From NCBI GenBank assembly GCA_900319595.1, contig ONOZ01000104.1:1-6386 (forward strand): a DNA stretch of 6,386 nucleotides. The letters run 5' to 3'. Below, piece after piece: positions 1 to 6,386 of this stretch. Both the position numbers and the translations under genes were made by a program. Below the pieces are notes generated by a model. That model was not told where the DNA came from and searched no databases. It was given only the letters and a program-made list of their open reading frames with translations. Numbering within the stretch: position 1 is the first letter of the stretch; each line of letters opens with the position of its first letter. Origin of the DNA: an uncultured Bacteroidales bacterium (GTDB taxonomy: Bacteria > Bacteroidota > Bacteroidia > Bacteroidales > P3).

Positions 1-395
1 AGGGTACATATTTCCAAACTTTTAGGATTCATTGCCTGCAATTGCTCCAATAGATTGCCCATCGTTATACCCGTATCTACAATATCTTCTACTATTACAA
101 CGTCTTTATTAGTTATATTCTCATTTAAACCAATTAGTTGTTTGACTTTCCCGCTGGAATACACACTATCATAAGACGCAAGTTTAACAAACGAAATCAT
201 TGGAAGACCTTGCAGTTTTTTAAACAAATCCGTGGCAAACATAAACGCTCCATTCAGCACTACAACAAACAATAAATCTGTTGTATTCTTATAATCTTCG
301 TTGATTTGCTTTGCAAGATTTTCTACAATAGCATCTAACTCCTCTTTTGTTACGTATTTTCTAAATTCTTTATTATTTACAACAATTCTATCCAT
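1..395 (-). CDS. hpt: Hypoxanthine phosphoribosyltransferase, N-terminal 131 codons (partial at left edge)
   Basis: Cytoplasmic purine-salvage enzyme, transferring the phosphoribosyl group of PRPP to hypoxanthine (often also guanine) to make IMP or GMP. The minus-strand frame opens with ATG at 395-393 (MDRIVVNNKEF) and stays open to the window edge, so roughly 50 C-terminal residues of a usual ~180 are missing. Family landmarks are visible in order: the LNGAFMFATDL segment at residues 47-57 (PRPP-loop region), the flexible-loop SYDSVYSSG at 74-82, and the PRPP-binding signature VVIVEDIVDTGITM at 99-112 with the adjacent acidic pair E103/D104. The purine-specificity region near the C-terminus lies outside the window, so hypoxanthine versus guanine or xanthine preference cannot be judged. 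No Shine-Dalgarno precedes the ATG; a TAACTTTG promoter element sits about 34 nt upstream. It is transcribed divergently from the thioredoxin/LRR cluster. Confidence 0.95.
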   Translation of the reverse strand, partial: MDRIVVNNKEFRKYVTKEELDAIVENLAKQINEDYKNTTDLLFVVVLNGAFMFATDLFKKLQGLPMISFVKLASYDSVYSSGKVKQLIGLNENITNKDVVIVEDIVDTGITMGNLLEQLQAMNPKSLEICT

Positions 396-428
396 CGCTG
401 TCTATTTTGTTATTTATTTATAGTTATG

Positions 429-460
429 CAAAGTTACAATTTTTTTGACCATAGAGTAAA
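429..460 (-). promoter_or_regulatory. Predicted Bacteroidota-type promoter for hpt
   Basis: Read on the minus strand, 436-429 is TAACTTTG, an exact match to the Bacteroidota -7 consensus TAnnTTTG. Twenty bases upstream of it, minus-strand 460-457 reads TTTA, one base from the -33 consensus TTTG, and the 20-nt spacer is within the usual 19-21. Transcription would begin near 423, giving a leader of about 28 nt before the hpt start. The -7 match is seen directly; promoter function is inferred from consensus and position. Confidence 0.65.
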
Positions 461-471
461 GAAATGTAAAT

Positions 472-491
472 TTTTTCGTATCTTTGCAAAA
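472..491 (+). promoter_or_regulatory. Predicted Bacteroidota-type promoter for the thioredoxin/LRR cluster
   Basis: TATCTTTG at 479-486 matches the -7 consensus TAnnTTTG exactly and is embedded in a T-tract/CG/box/CAAAA context that recurs in front of hutI. No TTTG lies at the expected -33 spacing (around 454-459 the sequence is GAGTAA), so only the -7 half is supported. Transcription from it would start around 491-494, leaving a leader of only about 10 nt to the ATG at 503, or about 22 nt to the in-frame ATG at 515. Confidence 0.65.
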
Positions 492-502
492 CAAAGCAAT
501 AA

Positions 503-1954
503 ATGAAATACGTTATGAAAGTTAGTAGGAATTTGAAATATATTTTCGTTGCGATGATTTGCCTGTGTGCAGTAACTTTTGATTCGCATGCTCAATATGA
601 TATATCAATAGAAATTAAAAACAGCACGACAGATACTTTACTTTTGGGCTATTTTAATCGTGGAGCAACTTATTCTATTGATACTGCGGTAAATAAAAAA
701 AATAAATTCTCTTTCAAAAGCAAAACAAAGAAATTAGATGACGGTATATACTTTTTTGCCAATACCAAAGGCAGACATTGCGAGTTTATGATATTCAATG
801 AATACGATTTAAAGTTTTTTACAACAGAAGATGACTGGACTGCAAATCTGAGAGTCAAAGGTAGTAAAAATGAAGAGTTGTATTTGCAATATATGATTGA
901 AAGCGATGGATTAGCAAAGCAATATAATTCTATTTTGAACGGCAGAGATACTATTGATAAACAAGAATATGATTCCAAATTGAAGATACTTTCTGCTAAA
1001 AATGATTCTTTGAAGAAGGATTTTATAGATAAATATCCTAATCACCTGTTATCCAAGATTTTTCAGTGTGCAAAACCTATTGAAATACCTAATTTTCCGA
1101 CTATTTACACAAAAGATGGTAGTGTGGATTCTTTGCAAATGAAACAGGAGAGTTTTAATTGGTACAAACAGCATTATTTTGATAACATTGACTTTGCTTA
1201 TGGTGGGCTTTTGAATACTGAGAAAAAAATCTTTATGGACAAGTACAATGAGTTCTGGGACGATGTGATGAAATACGAAAAAATAGATACTATTTTGTAT
1301 TATGCACATAAGATAATCAGTAGAGCGATTGATGATAATATGTTTAATTTTCTTGTTTATGATATTACAAAACGTTACTTGCAAAGTAAGTTTATAGGGC
1401 ACGATAAAATCTATGTGGAAATGGTAGATAAGTATTTTTCATCTAATAGATTTACAGCGATGACTGTAAGTGATATAGAGAAAAATATATTACGTGCAGA
1501 CAAATGGAGAAATCTTTTGATAGGTAAGCAAGTTCCAGATTTGGGTTGTCCTACACACGATGATAAAAGCAAGTGGTATCATTTAGATGGCATGAAAACA
1601 AAATACAAATTATTAGTTTTTTGGAGTGTAGATTGTGGTCATTGTACAGTTGATATGCCAAAATTAAAGGAGTTTTATGATGAATACCGTCAAGTCTATG
1701 ATTTTGATATTTTTGCTGTGCATACAGAGAATCGTATAGAAGAGAGGGACGAGTTTTTGAAAAAACACGAAATCAAATGGACAAATACCAATGGTTTATT
1801 TGCAACTTATGATTGGCGAGAGTATTTTGATATAGAAAAAACACCTGTTATTTATATTTTGGACTCAAAGGATAAGATTTTAATGAAAAATATATCGGTT
1901 AGCAGTTTGAAACAAGTTTTTGATATTTTGGAAAAAGACGGATTTAACTTATGA
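503..1954 (+). CDS. Exported thioredoxin-like protein, DUF4369-DUF5106-TlpA architecture, CGHC active site
   Basis: Predicted periplasmic or surface thiol-disulfide oxidoreductase-like protein of 483 residues; the physiological substrate is unknown. Residues 1-30 form a signal peptide with likely cleavage at SHA|Q; there is no lipobox. Residues about 32-125 resemble DUF4369, and about 130-340 resemble DUF5106, including the YKQHYFDNIDF segment at 221-231. A TlpA/AhpC-TSA-like thioredoxin fold runs from GKQVPDL (341) to the end. It has the redox motif C378-G-H-C381 after FWSVD and the cis-proline P448 in KTPVIYI, so both catalytic hallmarks are intact. ATG 515 (residue 5) is an alternative start that still leaves a good signal peptide; neither start has a Shine-Dalgarno. 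It is the first gene of the cluster, and its stop overlaps the next start as ATGA, which suggests translational coupling. The domain assignment is from recognised wording, not from a profile search. Confidence 0.88.
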   Translation: MKYVMKVSRNLKYIFVAMICLCAVTFDSHAQYDISIEIKNSTTDTLLLGYFNRGATYSIDTAVNKKNKFSFKSKTKKLDDGIYFFANTKGRHCEFMIFNEYDLKFFTTEDDWTANLRVKGSKNEELYLQYMIESDGLAKQYNSILNGRDTIDKQEYDSKLKILSAKNDSLKKDFIDKYPNHLLSKIFQCAKPIEIPNFPTIYTKDGSVDSLQMKQESFNWYKQHYFDNIDFAYGGLLNTEKKIFMDKYNEFWDDVMKYEKIDTILYYAHKIISRAIDDNMFNFLVYDITKRYLQSKFIGHDKIYVEMVDKYFSSNRFTAMTVSDIEKNILRADKWRNLLIGKQVPDLGCPTHDDKSKWYHLDGMKTKYKLLVFWSVDCGHCTVDMPKLKEFYDEYRQVYDFDIFAVHTENRIEERDEFLKKHEIKWTNTNGLFATYDWREYFDIEKTPVIYILDSKDKILMKNISVSSLKQVFDILEKDGFNL

Positions 1955-3351
1955 AAAACTATAAATCACACATATTATTTTTTTTATTTGCGTGTTTAGT
2001 AAATTATACAGCGAGATTACAAAATTCTTATGAGGTAACATTCAATATTCATGATTACGAATATTCAACTATTTACATATTAGGCTATTGTGGTAGTAAA
2101 AGCGATGTTATGGATAGTGTCAATGTGTCAAAGGATGGTAGTTTTGTTTGGCAGGCAAAAGATTATCCTATGGGCATGTATATGGTTAGAAGTCCAAAGG
2201 GTGATATGTTTTCATTTGTGTTAGAAAAAAGTAAAGAATTTGCAATAGAGATTTATCAAAATGGTGATTTTGTGATAAATGACTCACCAGAAAACGATGC
2301 CTATTTCTTATATCAAAGAGAAAACAAGCGGACACAAACGGCAATGTATTATTATAAATTAGATGCACAAGCAAATCCCGACAAAGCCGACTCTTTGAGA
2401 CAAGGTATATTGAAAATTATAGATAATTTTGAGCAGTTTCAAAAGAATTTTTTTGCGACCTACCCTGATAATATTATAACTGTGGTTACAGATGGTATGA
2501 ATCAATCTGCTCCTGCCTATTTTTTTGAAAACGGAAAGTTGAAAGAAGAGTTAAAACAAGAATATGCAACTTATTATCGTCAGCACTATTGGGATAGATT
2601 TCACTTTAAAGATAATAGAATACTTTATACTCCATACTTTGTTAAGCAGTTTAACAATTATATTTCAGAAATAACCTTGCAAGAGGCTGATACAGTGTGC
2701 AAGGCAATAGATGAGTTTATTGCAAAGGCAGATAGTCAAGGTGGAAAAGAGTATGCGGACTATGTTATTGCGTGGTATTTAGAAAATCTACCATCTTTGC
2801 CATTTTCATTCAACGAAATAATTTACGACCATATAGTAAAACAATATTTAGAGCGTGCTTCCACTTATTTATTGCCTTCTGTAATTGAATTTCACGCCCA
2901 AAACATTGAAAAAATACGACCATTCCTACCTGGCAAACTTATGCCTAACATAATATTAAGAGATTTTGCAAAAGTGAGTCACAAACTCTATTCCTTAAAA
3001 AACAAATACACTGTACTTTATTTCTTTTCTTCTTCGTGCGAGAGTTGTAAAAAGAATTTAGAAGACTTAGTTAGTTTTTATAAATTCTATAAAGATGAGT
3101 ATGATGTGCAAGTATATTCCATTGACATTGAACCTGATTATAATCTTTGTGCAGAACGTCAAAAACAAGAGCCTTTTGATTGGATTGTAACGCATGCAAG
3201 TGTAGAGGAATTGAAACCTTATAATTTTAATTTAGACCATACGCCAGAGTTATTTATATTGGATAAGAATAAAAGAATAATCAATAAAACTGCTATATAC
3301 GACCATGTTAAAAAGACAATAGAAAATGACCGTAATAGCAAAAGACAATAA
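1951..3351 (+). CDS. Exported thioredoxin-like protein, diverged tandem paralogue with CESC motif
   Basis: A 466-residue protein with the same plan as the gene upstream. It has an N-terminal hydrophobic export signal (about residues 1-21/24, cleavage site less clear), then a DUF4369-like region (about 25-118) and a DUF5106-like helical region with YRQHYWD at 208-214. The C-terminal thioredoxin fold begins at GKLMP (328). The redox motif is C363-E-S-C366 in FFSSSCESC and the cis-proline is P432 in HTPEL, so a functional dithiol site is plausible. It differs from its neighbour's CGHC by an acidic residue between the cysteines and lacks the tryptophan that precedes the motif there. Apart from landmark motifs, identity between the two proteins looks low, implying an old duplication or separate recruitment. 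The start overlaps the previous stop by 4 nt (ATGA), and the stop lies 7 nt before the preferred LRR-gene start. Substrate and partner are unknown. Confidence 0.87.
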   Translation: MKNYKSHILFFLFACLVNYTARLQNSYEVTFNIHDYEYSTIYILGYCGSKSDVMDSVNVSKDGSFVWQAKDYPMGMYMVRSPKGDMFSFVLEKSKEFAIEIYQNGDFVINDSPENDAYFLYQRENKRTQTAMYYYKLDAQANPDKADSLRQGILKIIDNFEQFQKNFFATYPDNIITVVTDGMNQSAPAYFFENGKLKEELKQEYATYYRQHYWDRFHFKDNRILYTPYFVKQFNNYISEITLQEADTVCKAIDEFIAKADSQGGKEYADYVIAWYLENLPSLPFSFNEIIYDHIVKQYLERASTYLLPSVIEFHAQNIEKIRPFLPGKLMPNIILRDFAKVSHKLYSLKNKYTVLYFFSSSCESCKKNLEDLVSFYKFYKDEYDVQVYSIDIEPDYNLCAERQKQEPFDWIVTHASVEELKPYNFNLDHTPELFILDKNKRIINKTAIYDHVKKTIENDRNSKRQ

Positions 3352-3358
3352 AAGGGAT

Positions 3359-5554
3359 ATGAATAATTTTTTGAAAACATTGCTTATTAGTAGTTTATTA
3401 TGTGCAACTATAACGGTGAATGCACAACGTGTTCATTTTGATTTCACAAGCAAAATAAACAAATCAAAAGTTTATTATCGTATAACTGACAAAAAGAATT
3501 TGGAAGCAGAGGTAACCTACAAAAATGCAGAATTAGGTTCCTATAAAGGCAATGTGATTATAGCAGATACTGTGCGTTTTAGAGGCAAGACATATAAAAT
3601 TACTTCTATTGGTGATAGTGCCTTTTTTGGTTGCGAAAAAATTGATACAGTGTTTTTTGCCGATAATATAAAACGAATTGGTAAAAATGCTTTTTCGCTT
3701 ACAAATGTGCAAAAAATTATTTTTAATACAAATTTACAAGAAATAGAAACTGAGGCGTTTGCTAATTGCAATTCAATTGATAGTTTTTTTGTTACAAAAG
3801 ATATTAAAAAAGTTGGAGATTTTGCTTTTGAAAGCAGTGGATTACAAACGCTTATAATTGAAAGTGAAGGTATTGAATCTGTACGTGCATTTAATAATAT
3901 ACCCACTTTGCAACATATTTCGATAAAAGAAAATGTTAAGACATTGTCAGAATATATCTTTGATGGTTGCGATAATATTCAAACGCTTATTTATAATGCC
4001 GAAAGTTTTATAGGATTTTCTCCGTTTGAAAACAAAACTTCTTTGACTCATGTTACTATTGGTGAAAATGTTATATCTGTTCCTGAGAATTTTGTGTATA
4101 ATTGTATGAATGTTACCAAAATAGAGTTACCTGAGAACGTACAGTCTTTGGGGAGTATGTCGTTTAGTGGCACGGGTGTTAGTGAAATTGTGCTACATAA
4201 CAATATTTCTCAAATGGGAATTGGCGTTTTCAAAAATTGTAAGCAACTTCAATATGTAGAACTGCCAGAAAACTTGACTGTTATTGTAGATAATACATTT
4301 GAAGGTTGTGAAAGTTTGCATGAATTGACAATTGCCGAAAATTTAGTAGAGATAGATACCGCTGCTTTCAAGGATTGCAAATCTCTTACTACTTTTGTTT
4401 TTCCTAAAACGCTGTCATACATTGGCAAACAGGCATTTGAGGGCTGTGTTTCTTTGAAGAAATATATTTCTGAGGGTAGCAATCCAGCGAAATTAGAGGA
4501 CGATTTGTATTTACCTAATGATGCTTACGTGGAGATAGATTGTAATGATATACTAACTTATAAAAATACTGCATTTTGGAATAATTTGACATATATTTGT
4601 GATATGGACAACGTAACCGTACATTCCACAGTAGAAAGAGAGGTATTTGACAAAGCACGTAATCGTTCTTTTACAGAAAGGATAATAAATACGGGAAATT
4701 TATCATACGTTATCACAAATGATAGAGATAAATATGTATCCCTTATTGCCGAGCAAACTTCATATCGTGATGATATTACTCGCAATATAGAGATTCCTGC
4801 TAAAATATCTGATGGAGAGGTGATTTATACTGTAACAGGTATAGAGGGGTTAGGAGTTTGTAAATCTGTATTTATTCCTGCAACCGTAAAATATATAGAT
4901 ACTATGGTTTTCTCGGGTATAGATTTGGAAAATATAGAAGTGGATACAAACAACCCTTATTTTGCGTCTTTTGAAGGTGAATTGTATTCAAAAGATATGA
5001 AAACTTTGCTTGCTTATCCTACAAAGAAAGCGTCTTTGATACGTGGCGATGGGCAGATATCTCTATTAGAACAAACTGTTGCAATAGGTTATGGTGCTTT
5101 TTCAAATTGCAAAAATACAGATGTGTTTATTCATAGAAATATATCTTCAATTGGTGCTAATCAACAGGTACGGAGTTTTATTATAGATAAAAATAATACA
5201 AAATTCATGTCCAATGGAGAAATTCTATTCAATACAAACAAAACTATTATATATTCTGCCATAGGAAATTACACTCCAAATAATCGTGTATTGAAAATAG
5301 ATTCCTCTGTTGCCACAATTAACGATAAGGCATTCTATACAGCCAAATTTGATACTGTAATATTTCAAACTAAAACTCCACCAGAAATTTTTGCAAATAC
5401 ATTTAATTTAAATAAAACCTTTGTTTGCATAGTACCAAGGGGAAGTTTGAATGCTTATAAAAATGAGGATTTTTTTAATCAAATGAATATCAAGGAACAG
5501 AAGCCAATAAAAAAGACTAAAAAAAGAGCAAGTGCTAAAAATAAGAAAAGATAA
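3359..5554 (+). CDS. Exported BspA-like leucine-rich-repeat protein (LRR_5 type)
   Basis: A 731-residue exported repeat protein. Members of the BspA/LRR_5 family are often surface adhesion or protein-binding scaffolds; this one's ligand is unknown. An upstream in-frame ATG at 3326 would overlap the preceding gene by 26 nt and put 11 hydrophilic residues before the signal. ATG 3359 instead gives a textbook signal peptide (MNNFLK then a hydrophobic core, cleavage VNA|Q after residue 22) and follows an AAGGG 7 nt after the previous stop. Residues 81-373 hold about 13 repeats of 22-23 residues of the form I..IG..AF.GC..L..I.L, closed by a Y..A-F-W cap at 402-407. A second, more degenerate LRR block spans about 492-690 and closes with VPRGSLNAYKNEDFF at 692-706. 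The mature chain has 13 cysteines, mostly at the repeat Cys position. The C-terminus is a strongly basic tail (715-731, 10 of 17 Lys/Arg). No T9SS sorting domain, LPXTG motif or lipobox is visible. Confidence 0.88.
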   Translation: MNNFLKTLLISSLLCATITVNAQRVHFDFTSKINKSKVYYRITDKKNLEAEVTYKNAELGSYKGNVIIADTVRFRGKTYKITSIGDSAFFGCEKIDTVFFADNIKRIGKNAFSLTNVQKIIFNTNLQEIETEAFANCNSIDSFFVTKDIKKVGDFAFESSGLQTLIIESEGIESVRAFNNIPTLQHISIKENVKTLSEYIFDGCDNIQTLIYNAESFIGFSPFENKTSLTHVTIGENVISVPENFVYNCMNVTKIELPENVQSLGSMSFSGTGVSEIVLHNNISQMGIGVFKNCKQLQYVELPENLTVIVDNTFEGCESLHELTIAENLVEIDTAAFKDCKSLTTFVFPKTLSYIGKQAFEGCVSLKKYISEGSNPAKLEDDLYLPNDAYVEIDCNDILTYKNTAFWNNLTYICDMDNVTVHSTVEREVFDKARNRSFTERIINTGNLSYVITNDRDKYVSLIAEQTSYRDDITRNIEIPAKISDGEVIYTVTGIEGLGVCKSVFIPATVKYIDTMVFSGIDLENIEVDTNNPYFASFEGELYSKDMKTLLAYPTKKASLIRGDGQISLLEQTVAIGYGAFSNCKNTDVFIHRNISSIGANQQVRSFIIDKNNTKFMSNGEILFNTNKTIIYSAIGNYTPNNRVLKIDSSVATINDKAFYTAKFDTVIFQTKTPPEIFANTFNLNKTFVCIVPRGSLNAYKNEDFFNQMNIKEQKPIKKTKKRASAKNKKR
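3473..3634 (+). repeat. Lead-in module, copy 1, of the BspA-like protein
   Basis: Residues 39-92 run from YYRITD through GKTYKITSIG into the first LRR cysteine. This is the beta-rich lead-in typical of BspA-like blocks. A diverged second copy lies at 4700-4861, with YxIT and YxVT/ITxI landmarks at nearly the same spacing (39 versus 40 residues). Both are within the coding sequence; identity is low and the pairing was made by eye. Confidence 0.5.
3599..4477 (+). repeat. Array of about 13 LRR_5 coding repeats (block 1 of the BspA-like gene)
   Basis: Protein-level repeats of 22-23 residues (66-69 nt), diverged at the DNA level. Taking the cysteine column as register, C92, T115, C137 and so on to C363 span 271 residues, or 12 steps of about 22.6. 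Eight repeats carry Cys at that column (FGC, ANC, DGC, YNC, KNC, EGC, KDC, EGC). Five carry a non-Cys form (SLTNV, ESSGL, NNIPT, ENKTS, SGTGV). The first nine repeats mostly mix the two forms, while the last four are all Cys-type. Confidence 0.8.
4700..4861 (+). repeat. Lead-in module, copy 2, of the BspA-like protein
   Basis: Residues 448-501 run from LSYVITND through VIYTVTGI to C501 and restart the LRR pattern after the first block was capped at residue 407. With copy 1 at 3473-3634 this gives the protein a two-module plan: lead-in, LRR block, cap, then again lead-in, LRR block, cap. The second block is shorter and poorer in canonical repeats. Confidence 0.5.
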
Positions 5555-5559
5555 GGAAA

Positions 5560-5579
5560 TTTTTCGTAACTTTGCAAAA
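5560..5579 (+). promoter_or_regulatory. Predicted Bacteroidota-type promoter for hutI
   Basis: TAACTTTG at 5567-5574 matches the -7 consensus TAnnTTTG exactly. The surrounding 20 bases are identical to 472-491 except for one base (A5569 versus T481), which falls in the unconstrained n position. No TTTG is seen at -33 spacing; that region lies inside the A-rich 3' end of the LRR gene. Transcription would start near 5580, about 18 nt before the hutI ATG. With no hairpin terminator in the 43-nt gap, some readthrough from the upstream cluster is also possible. Confidence 0.7.
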
Positions 5580-5597
5580 ACAATGTAGAAATAGAAT

Positions 5598-6386
5598 ATG
5601 AGAACTTTAATAAAGAATATAAAGGGATTATATCAAATAGAGGAAAAACCTCGTCAAGCCGTTTGTGGTAATGATATGGCTAATTTACCTTGTATAGAAA
5701 ATGCGTATCTTATTATAGAAAATGGATTGATTGCAGATTTTGGCAAAATGGAAGATTTGAAAGATGAAAACGCCGACAAAGTTTATGACGCTTTCGGTCG
5801 TTTTGTGTTGCCGACATTCTGTGATTCGCATACTCACTTGGTATATGCCGGAAGTCGTGAGATAGAATATATTGACAAAATCAAAGGTCTTTCTTACGAA
5901 CAGATTGCTCAACGAGGTGGAGGTATAGTGAATTCTGCTATTCGCTTACAACAAACTGATGAAGAGCAACTGTACGAAGATGCTATGAGGCGTATTGATT
6001 CTATGGTTAAGCATGGAACAGGTGCTATTGAAATAAAATCTGGTTATGGCTTTACTACTGAGGCAGAATTGAAAATGTTAAGGGTTATTCGTCGTATTAA
6101 AGAAAATTCTCCCGTAACAATCAAAGCCAACTTCTTAGGTGCTCACGGCGTTCCTTTGGAATATAGAGGTAGGCAGAGTGAATTTGTCAATCTTGTTATA
6201 AATGAGATGATTCCTTTGGTTGCAAAAGAGAATCTTGCCGATTTTATAGACGTTTTTTGCGACAAAGGATTTTTTACTGTGGAAGAAACTGACCGTATGT
6301 TGTTTGAAGGAGTAAAATATGGTTTGAAACCGAAAATCCATGCTAATGAATTGGCAAAGAGTGGTGGAATACAAGTTGGTGTTAAG
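5598..6386 (+). CDS. hutI: Imidazolonepropionase, N-terminal 263 codons (partial at right edge)
   Basis: Cytoplasmic zinc amidohydrolase of histidine degradation (Hut pathway, third step). It hydrolyses 4-imidazolone-5-propionate to N-formimino-L-glutamate. The open frame runs from ATG 5598 to the window edge, so about 150 residues of a usual ~410 are missing. Visible family landmarks are the metal-binding DSHTH with H78 and H80, AGSRE at 84-88, RGGGI, the KSGYG substrate-site segment, GAHGVP with H183, FCDKGFF, and HANEL with H248 (zinc ligand) and E251 (catalytic glutamate). The numbering closely parallels the well-studied Bacillus enzyme; the later zinc aspartate and catalytic histidine are beyond the window. 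The N-terminal CIENAYLIIENGLIADFG resembles Bacteroidales HutI. No Shine-Dalgarno is present; its own promoter lies just upstream. Other hut genes would be expected downstream but cannot be seen. Confidence 0.95.
   Translation, partial: MRTLIKNIKGLYQIEEKPRQAVCGNDMANLPCIENAYLIIENGLIADFGKMEDLKDENADKVYDAFGRFVLPTFCDSHTHLVYAGSREIEYIDKIKGLSYEQIAQRGGGIVNSAIRLQQTDEEQLYEDAMRRIDSMVKHGTGAIEIKSGYGFTTEAELKMLRVIRRIKENSPVTIKANFLGAHGVPLEYRGRQSEFVNLVINEMIPLVAKENLADFIDVFCDKGFFTVEETDRMLFEGVKYGLKPKIHANELAKSGGIQVGVK

Noticed and set aside
482..496. Small inverted repeat CTTTG-CAAAA-CAAAG overlapping the cluster promoter
   Set aside because: A 5-bp AT-rich stem is too weak to be a convincing operator or terminator, and half of it is simply the -7 box.
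670..1402. Minus-strand open frames opposite the first thioredoxin-like gene
   Set aside because: They lie wholly inside a well-supported gene, show no recognisable domain, and reflect low stop density opposite AT-rich coding sequence.
3541..4785. Minus-strand open frames opposite the LRR gene
   Set aside because: Their composition mirrors the repeats on the plus strand and no family motif or promoter supports them.
503..5554. Cluster as a recently acquired mobile island between hpt and hutI
   Set aside because: Base composition and codon use look like the flanking genes, and there are no integrase, transposase, tRNA or direct repeats at its edges.
5583..5588. ATG immediately followed by TAG just upstream of hutI, resembling a start-stop mini-ORF
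   Set aside because: It lies only a few bases after the predicted transcription start, has no ribosome-binding context, and such a hexamer is easily found by chance in AT-rich sequence.
5555..5597. Possible terminator between the LRR gene and hutI
   Set aside because: The T-run at 5560-5564 has no GC-rich stem before it and is part of the hutI promoter context.
5685..6374. Minus-strand open frames opposite hutI
   Set aside because: The plus strand encodes an unmistakable HutI across the whole interval; the reverse frames carry no motif.

Overview
The window comes from a strongly AT-rich genome of the phylum Bacteroidota, most likely a member of Bacteroidales. The evidence is threefold. Several promoters match the Bacteroidota -7 element TAnnTTTG. 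Starts mostly lack a Shine-Dalgarno sequence. The gene families are typical of the group: DUF4369/DUF5106 thioredoxin-like proteins, a BspA-type leucine-rich-repeat protein, and a HutI with Bacteroidales-like N-terminal wording. The species cannot be named from this sequence.

Layout: (1) Positions 1-395, minus strand: the N-terminal three quarters of hypoxanthine phosphoribosyltransferase (hpt), running off the left edge. (2) Positions 396-502: a short divergent promoter region, with one TAnnTTTG element on each strand. (3) Positions 503-5554, plus strand: a compact three-gene cluster encoding two exported thioredoxin-fold proteins that are diverged tandem paralogues, followed by an exported BspA-like LRR protein. 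The first two genes overlap by ATGA, and the third starts 7 nt after the second ends when its signal-peptide start at 3359 is used. (4) Positions 5555-5597: a 43-nt gap holding a second TAnnTTTG promoter whose 20-bp core differs from the one in front of the cluster at a single base. (5) From 5598 to the right edge: the first 263 codons of imidazolonepropionase (hutI).

How the genes may work together: hpt (purine salvage) and hutI (histidine degradation) are housekeeping or catabolic genes with no evident link to the cluster between them. The three middle genes are probably co-transcribed and all carry N-terminal signal peptides, so they form an envelope module: two CxxC oxidoreductase-like proteins plus a large repeat protein with about one cysteine in many of its repeats. 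A thiol-disulfide relationship between the redox pair and the LRR protein is a testable inference, not something the sequence proves. No RNA genes, insertion sequences, CRISPR arrays or clear hairpin terminators were seen.
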